The notes below the pieces were generated by a model that was not told the DNA's origin, ran no database searches, and saw nothing but the letters and a program-made list of their open reading frames with translations. Positions 1-7,386 of a stretch of DNA of 64,000 nt are shown piece by piece (within the stretch, counting starts at the first letter, position 1; each line of letters begins with the position of its first letter). The DNA comes from Bacteroidales bacterium (GTDB taxonomy: Bacteria; Bacteroidota; Bacteroidia; Bacteroidales; UBA12077). The position numbers were made by a program, and so were the translations under genes. The stretch covers positions 38,509-102,508 of the forward strand of contig DMBU01000068.1 of NCBI GenBank assembly GCA_003446015.1, read 5' to 3'.

Positions 1-2
1 GA

Positions 3-941
3 ATTGTCTATTTTATTTCAATGATTTTATCATGGATGCTTATTATTATAAGTGGAGCCAGCAATACAACAATAATTTTAATTACTATACTGGCACTGCC
101 GTTTACACTATATTCTGTTTCATATCAATATTTTATAGTAAAAAAATGGTGTGTGCTATGTTTAAGTATTGTTTTAATACTGTGGTTACAAGCATTCTCA
201 TTGTATTATAGTGATTTTAAATTTAATCAGGTTATACTTAGCCCAATTAGTTTGAAGTTAATTGTAGTTAGTGTACTATTTTCAATTGTTGCCTGGCAAT
301 TTATTTTACCTAGACTAAAAAAAGAGCAGGCTTTTGTTAAGCTTAAAATAGAACATTTTAAGTTTAAACGGAACTTTAGCTTGTTTAAAGCACTGCAATC
401 AGTAATAAATCCAATAAATACAACTATAAATGGTATACAGGAAATTCAATTTGGCAATAACCCAAAATTCCTTCATGTAATAATAATTACAAACCCATTG
501 TGTGGGTACTGCAGGGAAACTCATGCTTTAGTTGAAAAATTACTGGAAAGAACAGGTGTCGAGTTGCAGGTTACAATAAGATTTAATGTAAGTCTAAAAG
601 AAGAATCTATAGATACCTCAATAGCACATAAACTTTTCGAAACATATAATGCAAAAGGGGAGAAAGAGTGTTTAAACGCGATGCACGATATTTATGGTAA
701 ACTAAACCCAACGGACTGGTTCAAGAAATGGGGAGAACCTTCAAGTCATCAATATATAGAGTCATTAAGTAAGCAGAAACAGTGGTGTGTTAAATCAAAT
801 ATAAATTTCACCCCCGAAATTTTAGTAAATGACAAAGCATTTCCAAAGGAATATGAGCGGTTGGATTTACTATATTTCTTAGACGATATTATTGAAGATG
901 TTAGGGAGGAAACATTGGTTTTAATTAAGGAAGAAGTATAG
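3..941 (+). CDS. VKOR-thioredoxin fusion protein, 5' end outside the window
   Basis: The reading frame is open to the left edge, so the start lies upstream and the first internal Met (position 21) is probably not the start. The visible part begins with hydrophobic segments carrying a CVLC motif (C44 and C47 counted from that Met), the redox pair of vitamin K epoxide reductase-like membrane proteins. It ends with a thioredoxin/DsbA-like domain with CGYC (C161, C164) and a later TP that fits the cis-proline. VKOR-Trx fusions oxidise thiols to disulfides on the outer face of the membrane. In Bacteroidota related proteins often carry an N-terminal C39 peptidase domain, which would be outside this window. 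The downstream precursors have Cys-rich cores, so disulfide formation or thiol protection for the exported peptides is a reasonable inference. Confidence 0.8.
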   Translation: MVYFISMILSWMLIIISGASNTTIILITILALPFTLYSVSYQYFIVKKWCVLCLSIVLILWLQAFSLYYSDFKFNQVILSPISLKLIVVSVLFSIVAWQFILPRLKKEQAFVKLKIEHFKFKRNFSLFKALQSVINPINTTINGIQEIQFGNNPKFLHVIIITNPLCGYCRETHALVEKLLERTGVELQVTIRFNVSLKEESIDTSIAHKLFETYNAKGEKECLNAMHDIYGKLNPTDWFKKWGEPSSHQYIESLSKQKQWCVKSNINFTPEILVNDKAFPKEYERLDLLYFLDDIIEDVREETLVLIKEEV

Positions 942-988
942 ATTCCGGATAATTATCTAGGAATTACTAAAATATTTTTTTGAAATGA

Positions 989-1040
989 AAAACCGAAACC
1001 TTGACGGTTTTAAGTGCTCAAGGTTTATTAACCCAAAATT
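989..1040 (+). ncRNA. Repeated leader element, copy 1: candidate H-type pseudoknot
   Basis: Seen directly: AAAACCG (989-995) pairs with CGGTTTT (1005-1011). The enclosed CCTTGA (999-1004) pairs with TCAAGG (1018-1023) downstream, extendable to nine pairs. This gives stem 1 of 7 bp, loop 1 AAA, stem 2 of at least 6 bp, no inter-stem gap and a 6-nt loop 3, which are normal H-type pseudoknot dimensions. A conserved TTAACCC-AAAATTTT tail leads to the ATG at 1049. The same block recurs before precursors 2 and 3 and in decayed form before precursor 4. No named riboswitch family was recognised. It could act in RNA, or be a DNA repeat used in duplication. Confidence 0.6.
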
Positions 1041-1048
1041 TTATTAAT

Positions 1049-1195
1049 ATGAAAAATTTAAAAAATTTAAAAGGAGCTAAGAAGCTTAGCAAAATGGAGC
1101 AAAAAGCGATTAAAGGAGGCTATGCCTGCAGAGAACCCGAAATGTGGTGCCCTCCAGGAAGTTGTTGTGTAAATGGTCTTTGCAGGCTTTGTTAG
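1049..1195 (+). CDS. Double-glycine leader peptide precursor 1, Cys-rich core
   Basis: 48 residues. The leader (residues 1-24) is MKNLKNLKGAKKLSKMEQ then KAIKGG, the 'LSKxEQKxIKGG' type typical of Bacteroidota bacteriocin-like/RiPP precursors. The 24-residue core after GG has six Cys (25% Cys), plus Pro-Pro-Gly and Cys-Cys. The ATG at 1049 is chosen because it aligns with precursors 2 and 3; an upstream TTG at 1001 only translates the conserved leader RNA. The C39 peptidase of the exporter at 5079 is expected to cut after GG. Modification by the radical SAM enzyme at 2923 is possible but unproven; disulfides are equally plausible. A hairpin terminator follows directly. Confidence 0.85.
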   Translation: MKNLKNLKGAKKLSKMEQKAIKGGYACREPEMWCPPGSCCVNGLCRLC

Positions 1196-1215
1196 CGGTT
1201 AATCTCACTATTCAT

Positions 1216-1250
1216 GAAGTTACCTGAAATTGTTCAGGTAATTTCTTAAT
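1216..1250 (+). terminator. Hairpin terminator after precursor 1
   Basis: TTACCTGA (1220-1227) pairs with TCAGGTAA (1234-1241), extended by GAAG/TTTC, then a T/A-rich run. A structurally matching hairpin follows precursor 3 with one compensated T-A to C-G change, so the terminator looks like part of the duplicated unit. Confidence 0.65.
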
Positions 1251-1285
1251 AATTTTATATGAACATAGTGTGTAATATATGTATA

Positions 1286-1340
1286 AAAACCGAAACCTTG
1301 ACGGTTTTAAAATGCTCAAGGAATATGAACCTAAAATTTT
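1286..1340 (+). ncRNA. Repeated leader element, copy 2: candidate H-type pseudoknot
   Basis: Stem 1 AAAACCG (1286-1292) with CGGTTTT (1302-1308). Stem 2 CCTTGA (1296-1301) with TCAAGG (1316-1321). The bases after TCAAGG differ from copies 1 and 3 (AAT instead of TTT), which removes the three optional outer pairs but leaves the sterically sensible 6-bp stem 2. Loop 3 is 7 nt. It ends just before the ATG of precursor 2. Confidence 0.6.
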
Positions 1341-1346
1341 AATAAA

Positions 1347-1520
1347 ATGAAAGATTTAAAAAATTTAAAGGGTGCTAAAAAGCTTAGCAAAAATGAACAA
1401 CGATCTATTAAGGGAGGGATTGACATATGTGATATATACGGACATGATTGTCCTGAAGGTTATGTGTGTCAATGGAGAAACAGAACTACGGGTTGGTGCA
1501 TACCTTATATTGAAGATTAG
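1347..1520 (+). CDS. Double-glycine leader peptide precursor 2, Cys-containing core
   Basis: 57 residues. The 24-residue leader ends LSKNEQRSIKGG and is nearly identical to those of precursors 1 and 3. The 33-residue core has four Cys, several aromatics (two Trp, three Tyr) and an acidic tail IED. It starts 6 bases after the copy-2 leader element. The conserved leader and divergent core mark it as a paralogue made by unit duplication. Expected to be cleaved and exported by the C39 transporter at 5079. The modification type cannot be read from the sequence. Confidence 0.85.
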   Translation: MKDLKNLKGAKKLSKNEQRSIKGGIDICDIYGHDCPEGYVCQWRNRTTGWCIPYIED

Positions 1521-1689
1521 TTGTCAAAGTAAACTATAGAATACCCGACAGATTTTCTATCATTTACTCATTATGAGCATTGAAAAGTTTTGTTTTTGAA
1601 AAATTTGAATCTGCTTAACAGAACGGGTCTTATAATGAATAATTTTAACAAAGTTTCATGACAAGCGAATTTACTTTAGAGTTGCTATA

Positions 1690-1744
1690 AAAACCGAAAC
1701 CTTGACGGTTTTAAAATGCTCAAGGTTTATTAACTTAAAAGTTT
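1690..1744 (+). ncRNA. Repeated leader element, copy 3: candidate H-type pseudoknot
   Basis: Stem 1 AAAACCG (1690-1696) with CGGTTTT (1706-1712). Stem 2 AAACCTTGA (1697-1705) with TCAAGGTTT (1720-1728), of which the inner six pairs fit a standard pseudoknot. Stems are identical to copy 1; the 7-nt loop 3 matches copy 2. It is followed by TTAACTT-AAAAGTTTT and the start codon. Confidence 0.6.
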
Positions 1745-1750
1745 TAAATG

Positions 1751-1918
1751 ATGAAAGATTTAAAAAATTTAAAAGGCGCTAAGGTACTTAGCAAAAATGA
1801 GCAAAAAGTAATAAAAGGTGGATATGAGAAATGTGGGTTACATCCTGATCTAGGAACACTATGCCATGTAGGTTTTTGTTGTGTAGGCAGCGCTTGTTTG
1901 CCTTGTATGGAACCGTAG
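1751..1918 (+). CDS. Double-glycine leader peptide precursor 3, Cys-rich core
   Basis: 55 residues from the second ATG of an ATG-ATG pair; the first (1748) would add one Met. The 24-residue leader ends LSKNEQKVIKGG. The 31-residue core has six Cys including Cys-Cys and CLPC, with a spacing that resembles precursor 1 (GFCCVGSAC versus GSCCVNGLC). This shared CC-x4-C pattern suggests precursors 1 and 3 make related products while precursor 2 has diverged. A strong hairpin terminator follows. Confidence 0.85.
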   Translation: MKDLKNLKGAKVLSKNEQKVIKGGYEKCGLHPDLGTLCHVGFCCVGSACLPCMEP

Positions 1919-1941
1919 CTAAAACTTTTTTTGGCTCTTAT

Positions 1942-1975
1942 GAGGTTATCCGAATTTTTCGGGTAATCTCTTATC
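1942..1975 (+). terminator. Hairpin terminator after precursor 3
   Basis: GAGGTTATCCGAA (1942-1954) pairs with TTCGGGTAATCTC (1958-1970) using two G-T wobbles, then TTATCTAG. It aligns with the terminator after precursor 1, and the stem is maintained despite base changes. Confidence 0.7.
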
Positions 1976-2197
1976 TAGTCTTTTAGAAAAACAAAAGTTT
2001 CGTTGAATTCTATGAAACTTTATGAAAATTAAAGTTTTATATATTATTATTCAGCTGTTACCTGCAAAAGATATATTTGCCAAATGATAGCTGGATTTTT
2101 GACTTAATGATTATCGATAGTATTAAAATACTGGAGGTAGTTATGTTGACACTAAGTGATTAGCGAAAGTTTTATAAAATAATTGCGAGCAATGAAT
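1976..2197. other. Gene-poor stretch between precursors 3 and 4
   Basis: No coding frame with a recognisable leader is visible. It holds one perfect 8-bp inverted repeat, AAAGTTTC (1994-2001) and GAAACTTT (2014-2021), which could form a weak hairpin. The rest is AT-rich without a clear promoter consensus. Confidence 0.4.
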
Positions 2198-2245
2198 AAA
2201 CCGAAACCTTGAAGGTATTAGGTGTTCAGGAATTATTAACCCAAA
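2198..2245 (+). ncRNA. Repeated leader element, copy 4 (degenerate)
   Basis: The 5' part AAACCG-AAACCTTGA (2198-2212) is identical to copies 1-3, but the partner strands have changed: AGGTATT replaces CGGTTTT and GTTCAGG replaces CTCAAGG. Stem 1 shrinks to about three pairs and stem 2 needs a bulge. The following ATTATTAACCC block is retained. It precedes a precursor with a different leader, so it is either a decayed copy or a diverged version with a different fold. Confidence 0.5.
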
Positions 2246-2255
2246 TTTTTTAAAA

Positions 2256-2417
2256 ATGAAAAACAAAAAAAGATCAGACTATTCATTATTATTTGATAAT
2301 GAAAAAGCAATGTCTAAAGATGAACTGAATTTAACTAAAGGAGGTAGTGCATGTAATAATTTTCCAGTATTTGCAGGACCCGTTTTCATGGGTTGGGCAT
2401 ATATTGGTCTCGGTTAA
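2256..2417 (+). CDS. Double-glycine leader peptide precursor 4 (second leader family)
   Basis: 53 residues. The 30-residue leader ends MSKDELNLTKGG and belongs to a different family from precursors 1-3 but shares the K-x-GG cleavage context. The 23-residue core has one Cys near its start and is otherwise hydrophobic and Gly/Pro-rich (PVFAGPVFMGWAYIGLG), more like a membrane-active class II bacteriocin core than a disulfide-rich peptide. It follows the degenerate leader element and is separated by 42 bases from precursor 5. Confidence 0.75.
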   Translation: MKNKKRSDYSLLFDNEKAMSKDELNLTKGGSACNNFPVFAGPVFMGWAYIGLG

Positions 2418-2459
2418 CAACAATAAAAAATAATTAAACATTATCTAAATAAAAATAAA

Positions 2460-2633
2460 ATGAAAAAAGATAACAAAAACAGTTTTGAGTTAATCTTTGA
2501 GCAAAAAGATTTAATGAATAAAAATCAGATGAATGTTTTAAAGGGTGGAGCCCCATCTGGTTGTGTGGATATAAATATTGGTTTCATTGCTTGTACAAAT
2601 TTATGTATTGGTAAAGCACAGTATCCAGAATAA
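2460..2633 (+). CDS. Double-glycine leader peptide precursor 5 (second leader family)
   Basis: 57 residues. The leader ends LMNKNQMNVLKGG at residue 30, matching precursor 4 in layout (MKxxN.., a Phe/Leu-rich middle, M-x-K, then KGG). The 27-residue core has three Cys and an aliphatic middle. There is no leader element in front of it, so it is probably co-transcribed with precursor 4. A hairpin terminator follows at 2669, which would separate the precursor transcripts from the maturase gene. Confidence 0.75.
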   Translation: MKKDNKNSFELIFEQKDLMNKNQMNVLKGGAPSGCVDINIGFIACTNLCIGKAQYPE

Positions 2634-2668
2634 TTAAGGATAGAAGAATAATAGGTCCTTTTCGTTAC

Positions 2669-2704
2669 AAAGAAAGTTACAAAAATGTTGTAACTTTCTT
2701 ATTT
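2669..2704 (+). terminator. Hairpin terminator after precursor 5
   Basis: AAGAAAGTTAC (2670-2680) pairs perfectly with GTAACTTTCTT (2690-2700), 11 bp with a 9-base loop, then ATTTA. The T-tract is weak, so partial read-through into the maturase gene is possible. Confidence 0.6.
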
Positions 2705-2922
2705 AAATGAGTAATATCATGAGTAGCTTGCAATTATAAATTATCAAATTACCTGAATATTTATACTAAAGAATAAAGTAGGATTGTTAAATTAAATTTA
2801 GCATCATAAAACACTCATATCAGTATTAGCACCTAGTTAATAAATTCTAATGATTAAATGCTTGTAGTAGAAATAGTTAAATAAATAATAAAGTAATATA
2901 GAAGAATTTAGAAAAATCTAAA

Positions 2923-4275
2923 ATGAATAATTATATGAATGAATACAAGAACTCCTCCCTTTTTTTTAATCCACATGGGGATATTATTAAAAATCAAGAA
3001 AAGAATCAGGTTGCATTAATAAATCCATTACTAAATACTTGGATTAAGATTAGTTGTAATGCATATGAAATGATTGAAAAGCTTACAAGTTCAAGTATAA
3101 ATGGGTTAATTGAAAAGCAAGAAATAGATGAAGATTCTAAAGATGATTTTGTAAAATTGGTTAATTATTTAATCAGTAATAAATATCTATTGACAAAGTT
3201 TGAATATGATGTATTTAAAAATGTAAATATCTTAGAAGGCTATCAGGAAATGGTAAAATCAGTATTGCCAGAAATGTCTAAAAGACTATATTTAAGCCTT
3301 ACTTCATCTTGTAATCTAAAATGTATTCATTGCTATAACACTGTAAAAAAGCCTAGTGAATATTTGGGTGAAGAAGATCAAATTATTTATGATATTTTAG
3401 AAAAATTGAAGGATAATTATTTTTATGAGATTATCCTTACTGGAGGAGAACCATTTCTTAGAAAAGATATTTTTGAAATCATAGAACAAACGATTGAAAT
3501 TAGTAAAGAAGTTACAATAAATACAAATAGTTTATTATTAAATAAACAAAAAATAGAAAGATTAAAGAAGTATAAAAATCTTACAATAGCTGTAAGTTTG
3601 GATGGTTTAACAAAAGCAACGCATGAAAACATTCGAGGTGTAAATACATTCGAGAAAACATTAGCAAATATTAATGCACTAATTAAAAATGGGATTAAAA
3701 CACATATTATTGCAACAGTTACAAAAAAGAGTTATAAAGAATTAGTAGGATTTGATGATTTTATTAAAGAATTAAGAACTACTGGTAATTTAAGTTTTTT
3801 TACTCCTGTAGGAAAGGGCAAGGAATCGATTGATAATCTGATTATGGATAATAACGAACTTCAAGAATATTCAAATTTATTATTTGAAAAGCATAAAGAT
3901 AAATTTGCAGATCAATTTGAAAAAGATAAAAATCATTCAATTCCAATTAAATTTAATTGTTCTGCTGGAATTGGTATTTTAGGAATTGAACATACGGGAA
4001 GAGTTGTGCCATGTCATTTATTTCTCGGGAAAGATATTTCTCTTGGAAATATTTTGAGCGAATCGTTAGTAGACATGCAATTAAAGTGGTTAAAAAATGG
4101 AATTTTATCGGTTGATAGTAATTCTGAATGCAAAGATTGCTCAATAAGACATTTTTGTGGTAATGGTTGTTTAGCAAATACTTATTACAATAATGGAACA
4201 TTTAATGGAAAGGACCCTAATTGCCTCATCCATAAAATAGGAATACAGAGTAAAATATGGTATTGTGAAAATTAA
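2923..4275 (+). CDS. Radical SAM/SPASM peptide maturase
   Basis: 450 residues. Residues ~10-90 look like a PqqD-type peptide recognition domain. The radical SAM core carries CxxxCxxC (C130, C134, C137, in SCNLKCIHCYN) and the GGEP motif (~175). The C-terminal SPASM region has multiple Cys (FNCSAG, VVPCHL, CKDC, HFCGNGC, PNC) for auxiliary Fe-S clusters. Such enzymes install thioether, C-C or epimerised centres on RiPP precursors. It lies directly after five double-glycine precursors and before the protease and exporter, so these peptides are the likely substrates; which of the two leader families it recognises is not evident. The next gene starts within 30 bases. Confidence 0.9.
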   Translation: MNNYMNEYKNSSLFFNPHGDIIKNQEKNQVALINPLLNTWIKISCNAYEMIEKLTSSSINGLIEKQEIDEDSKDDFVKLVNYLISNKYLLTKFEYDVFKNVNILEGYQEMVKSVLPEMSKRLYLSLTSSCNLKCIHCYNTVKKPSEYLGEEDQIIYDILEKLKDNYFYEIILTGGEPFLRKDIFEIIEQTIEISKEVTINTNSLLLNKQKIERLKKYKNLTIAVSLDGLTKATHENIRGVNTFEKTLANINALIKNGIKTHIIATVTKKSYKELVGFDDFIKELRTTGNLSFFTPVGKGKESIDNLIMDNNELQEYSNLLFEKHKDKFADQFEKDKNHSIPIKFNCSAGIGILGIEHTGRVVPCHLFLGKDISLGNILSESLVDMQLKWLKNGILSVDSNSECKDCSIRHFCGNGCLANTYYNNGTFNGKDPNCLIHKIGIQSKIWYCEN

Positions 4276-4300
4276 TCTTTGTTTAATTAATTTAAAAATA

Positions 4301-4948
4301 ATGGATTTAAAGTTTTTTAAGAAGAACCTGATTGACTACTTATTTCTACCATTTTTAATTATTTCATTTTATTTGTATTTAAATGAAAACAGACAAGGAC
4401 TATTTGGGTATTATGTGATAATATTTGCTGTTTTAGTAGTCCTTAAATTCTCAAAGGAAGGATTTATAAATCTTTGTAGTTTATCTCTGGGTCAGGAACA
4501 TAAAAAGATTTCTTTTGTTTCTTTTATGCTTTTAATCGTATCTTCAATTATTACATCTAATATTATATCATTTATCATTCAAAGCAAATTTTTAAACGAG
4601 CATTATACAACAAAAAATTATTTTGATTATAATTTTTTGTATGTGTTTTTTATTTTTAATACTGTTCGCATATTTGGTGAAGAACTAATATTTCGAGGCT
4701 TTCTATTAATTGAGGATATTAGGATGAATAAAAGCGTATTTTGGTGGTTAAATCTCTTACAGGCTATTATGTTTAGTTTGATACATAGTTTTTTTGTGGA
4801 AGAACTGTCAAGTAAACTTGTTTTTACAAGCTACGTATTTTTATTCTCAATTTTTGCGGGTTGGATAAATAAGAAATATAATAGTTTACTCCCCAGTTGG
4901 ATAATTCATTGGGCTAATGGGATTCTGAACTTTCTATATGTATTTTAG
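4301..4948 (+). CDS. CPBP family intramembrane metalloprotease
   Basis: 215 residues, strongly hydrophobic with several membrane spans. It carries the CPBP (Abi/CAAX protease) motifs: EELIFRG, FSLIH and a final HWANGILN, giving the Glu-Glu, His and His/Asn ligands. Members act as prenyl-protein proteases, bacteriocin immunity proteins or leader-processing enzymes. A GTG at 4265 would overlap the maturase stop; the ATG at 4301 is preferred because it begins directly before the first membrane segment. In this locus, self-immunity or a second processing step for the peptides is the likely role. Confidence 0.8.
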   Translation: MDLKFFKKNLIDYLFLPFLIISFYLYLNENRQGLFGYYVIIFAVLVVLKFSKEGFINLCSLSLGQEHKKISFVSFMLLIVSSIITSNIISFIIQSKFLNEHYTTKNYFDYNFLYVFFIFNTVRIFGEELIFRGFLLIEDIRMNKSVFWWLNLLQAIMFSLIHSFFVEELSSKLVFTSYVFLFSIFAGWINKKYNSLLPSWIIHWANGILNFLYVF

Positions 4949-5078
4949 CATAATTTTATTTAGAATTAACACATTTAAAAAATAGCTAATATTAGATATT
5001 GGTCGGATAATAAATATAATATTTCCTCAATTAATTTTAAATCCCTATTTTAGGAAGTTATTAAATCAATCATAAAAA

Positions 5079-7295
5079 ATGTCTTTCCCAAATTATAAAC
5101 AACTCGATGCCATGGATTGCGGTCCAACCTGTTTAAGGATGATTGCAAAGCACTATGGCAAATCTTATTCATTACAAAACCTTCGTGATAAGAGCTACAT
5201 TACCCGAGAGGGTGTTTCAATGCTTGGCATCAGTGATGCTGCTGAAGCAATTGGTTTTCGTAGTATGGGTGTTCGTATTACGTTCGATCAACTCGTGAAC
5301 GAAGCTCCACTGCCATGTGTGGCACATTGGAATCAAAATCATTTTGTTGTTGTATACAAGATTAAGAAAATCTCCCCAAACCCGTTTCGAAAAGGTGGAG
5401 TATTTGTTTATGTTTCTGACCCTGCTCGAGGGTTAATAAAATTTACTAAGGAAGAATTTGAAAATGCTTGGGCAAATACAAAAGAAGACGGAGAGGAAAA
5501 GGGCCTTTGCCTTTTACTTGAACCAACACCAGATTTTTACAAGGCCGATGACGAGAAGTTGAATAAATCCGGATTTAAGTTTTTGTTTTCTTATTTACGA
5601 CCATATAAAAAGATTATAGTTCAATTATTCCTTGGACTGTTGTTAGGGAGTTTACTACAACTTATTTTTCCATTTTTAACACAGAGTATTGTCGATAAGG
5701 GTATTAATAATCAAAATCTCGATTTTGTTACATTAATCATCATAGCTCAATTAGTTTTAATATTTTCAAGAACTATAGTAGAATTCATTCGTAGTTGGAT
5801 ATTGTTGCACCTTGGAACAAGAATAAACATTTCTTTAATTTCTGATTTTTTAATCAAGTTAATGAAACTGCCGGTTTCATTTTTCGATACTAAAATGATT
5901 GGTGATATCATTCAGCGTATTGGCGATCATAAAAGAATAGAAAGCTTTTTAACTTCATCTACCTTAAATATTTTATTCTCCTTTATAAATCTTATCATCT
6001 TTGGTATTGTATTATTGTATTATAGTATAAACATTTTCTTAATATTTCTTGCAGGAAGTTTTCTCTATACTGCATGGGTTTACCTATTCATGAAAAAGCG
6101 ACGCGATCTGGATAATCGTCGGTTTGCCCAAATGTCAAGTAATCAAAGCAATGTAATTCAGTTAATAACCGGAATGCAGGAAATTAAGCTGAATAATTGC
6201 GAAAAACAAAAGCGCTGGGAGTGGGAGAATATTCAGGCCCGATTATTTAAAGTGAATATGGCAAGTTTATCCTTAAGTCAGTATCAGCAGGCTGGAGGAG
6301 TTCTAATCAACGAAGTAAAAAATGTAGCTATAACTTTTATTGCTGCAAAATCAGTAATCGATGGCAATATGACATTGGGTATGATGTTGGCGGTTCAATA
6401 TATTATTGGTCAGTTAAACAGCCCAATCAATCAAATGATTACTTTTTTACAATCAACACAGGATGCAAAAATAAGTTTGGAACGACTGGGTGAAATTCAT
6501 CAAAAGGAAAATGAAGAATCTGATGAAGAACCAAAAATTGATATCTTACCTGAACATAGGGAGTTAAATCTTAATAACATATTTTTTCAGTATGAAGGTC
6601 CTCACTCACCTTTTGTATTAGATGATGTAAATTTGAATATCCCCGAAAAGAAAATAACAGCCATTGTAGGGACCAGCGGAAGCGGAAAAACAACATTAAT
6701 TAAGTTATTGTTAGGGTTTTATAATCCAACCAAAGGAAAAATAAATCTGGGCGATCTGTATTTGAATAATGTAAGTAATAGAATGTGGCGCGATAAATGT
6801 GGAGTTGTAATGCAGGATGGATTTATATTTTCTGATTCAATTGCAAATAACATCTCGGTTATGGATGAATTTCCTGACAGAGAAAGACTTTTACATGCTG
6901 TTAAAGTGGCCAATATTCAGGAATTTATTGAGTCATTGCCTTTAGGATACAATACTAAAATAGGACAAAATGGAGTAGGCTTGAGTCAGGGTCAAAAGCA
7001 GCGTATTTTAATAGCACGTGCCGTGTATAAAAATCCTGAGTTTATATTTCTTGATGAAGCTACCAATGCACTTGATGCCAACAATGAGAGGACCATCATG
7101 GAAAACCTTGATCAGTTTTTTAAAGGAAAAACAGTAGTTATTGTTGCACATCGATTAAGTACTGTTAAAAATGCCGATCAGATTGTAGTATTGGAAAAAG
7201 GGAAAATTGTAGAATTAGGTACACATACTGAATTAGCTAAAAAGAAGGGAGTGTATTATGAGTTGGTTAAGAATCAGTTGGAGTTGGGTTCTTAA
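5079..7295 (+). CDS. C39-peptidase ABC exporter (PCAT) for double-glycine peptides
   Basis: 738 residues with the full bacteriocin-exporter layout. An N-terminal C39 peptidase has catalytic Cys in DCGPTC (C14), His88 (NQNHFVVVY) and Asp114 (VSDPARG). A six-helix transmembrane domain spans roughly 170-460. The C-terminal ATPase has Walker A GTSGSGKTT (~530), signature LSQGQ (~635), Walker B FIFLDEAT and the H-loop AHRLS (~690). The peptidase cuts after GG of the leader while the transporter exports the core. All five upstream precursors end their leaders in GG. The HlyD partner at 7820 is separated by an inserted four-helix-bundle gene. Confidence 0.95.
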   Translation: MSFPNYKQLDAMDCGPTCLRMIAKHYGKSYSLQNLRDKSYITREGVSMLGISDAAEAIGFRSMGVRITFDQLVNEAPLPCVAHWNQNHFVVVYKIKKISPNPFRKGGVFVYVSDPARGLIKFTKEEFENAWANTKEDGEEKGLCLLLEPTPDFYKADDEKLNKSGFKFLFSYLRPYKKIIVQLFLGLLLGSLLQLIFPFLTQSIVDKGINNQNLDFVTLIIIAQLVLIFSRTIVEFIRSWILLHLGTRINISLISDFLIKLMKLPVSFFDTKMIGDIIQRIGDHKRIESFLTSSTLNILFSFINLIIFGIVLLYYSINIFLIFLAGSFLYTAWVYLFMKKRRDLDNRRFAQMSSNQSNVIQLITGMQEIKLNNCEKQKRWEWENIQARLFKVNMASLSLSQYQQAGGVLINEVKNVAITFIAAKSVIDGNMTLGMMLAVQYIIGQLNSPINQMITFLQSTQDAKISLERLGEIHQKENEESDEEPKIDILPEHRELNLNNIFFQYEGPHSPFVLDDVNLNIPEKKITAIVGTSGSGKTTLIKLLLGFYNPTKGKINLGDLYLNNVSNRMWRDKCGVVMQDGFIFSDSIANNISVMDEFPDRERLLHAVKVANIQEFIESLPLGYNTKIGQNGVGLSQGQKQRILIARAVYKNPEFIFLDEATNALDANNERTIMENLDQFFKGKTVVIVAHRLSTVKNADQIVVLEKGKIVELGTHTELAKKKGVYYELVKNQLELGS

Positions 7296-7302
7296 TGGAA
7301 AA

Positions 7303-7334
7303 GTTTGCAGTTTGCAGTTTGCAGTCGGCAGTTT
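7303..7334. repeat. Left heptamer array (GTTTGCA)n beside the four-helix-bundle gene
   Basis: Three exact GTTTGCA units and one GTCGGCA unit (7303-7330), then GTTT. It starts 8 bases after the exporter stop codon. The array on the other side of the gene at 7387 is the near reverse complement (CAACTGC), so the two form an inverted pair. Confidence 0.85.
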
Positions 7335-7386
7335 ATACTAAATTTTAAATGATCGAATCAATAATATTAAAATTATTTACAGCATT

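Noticed and set aside
1001..1048. TTG start giving a 64-residue version of precursor 1
   Set aside because: The extra codons translate the conserved leader RNA block; the ATG at 1049 aligns exactly with the starts of precursors 2 and 3.
989..1740. TAnnTTTG promoters directly before each leader element
   Set aside because: Loose matches end 4-7 bases before the blocks, but none has a proper -7 box plus -33 TTG comparable with the SRP RNA promoter.
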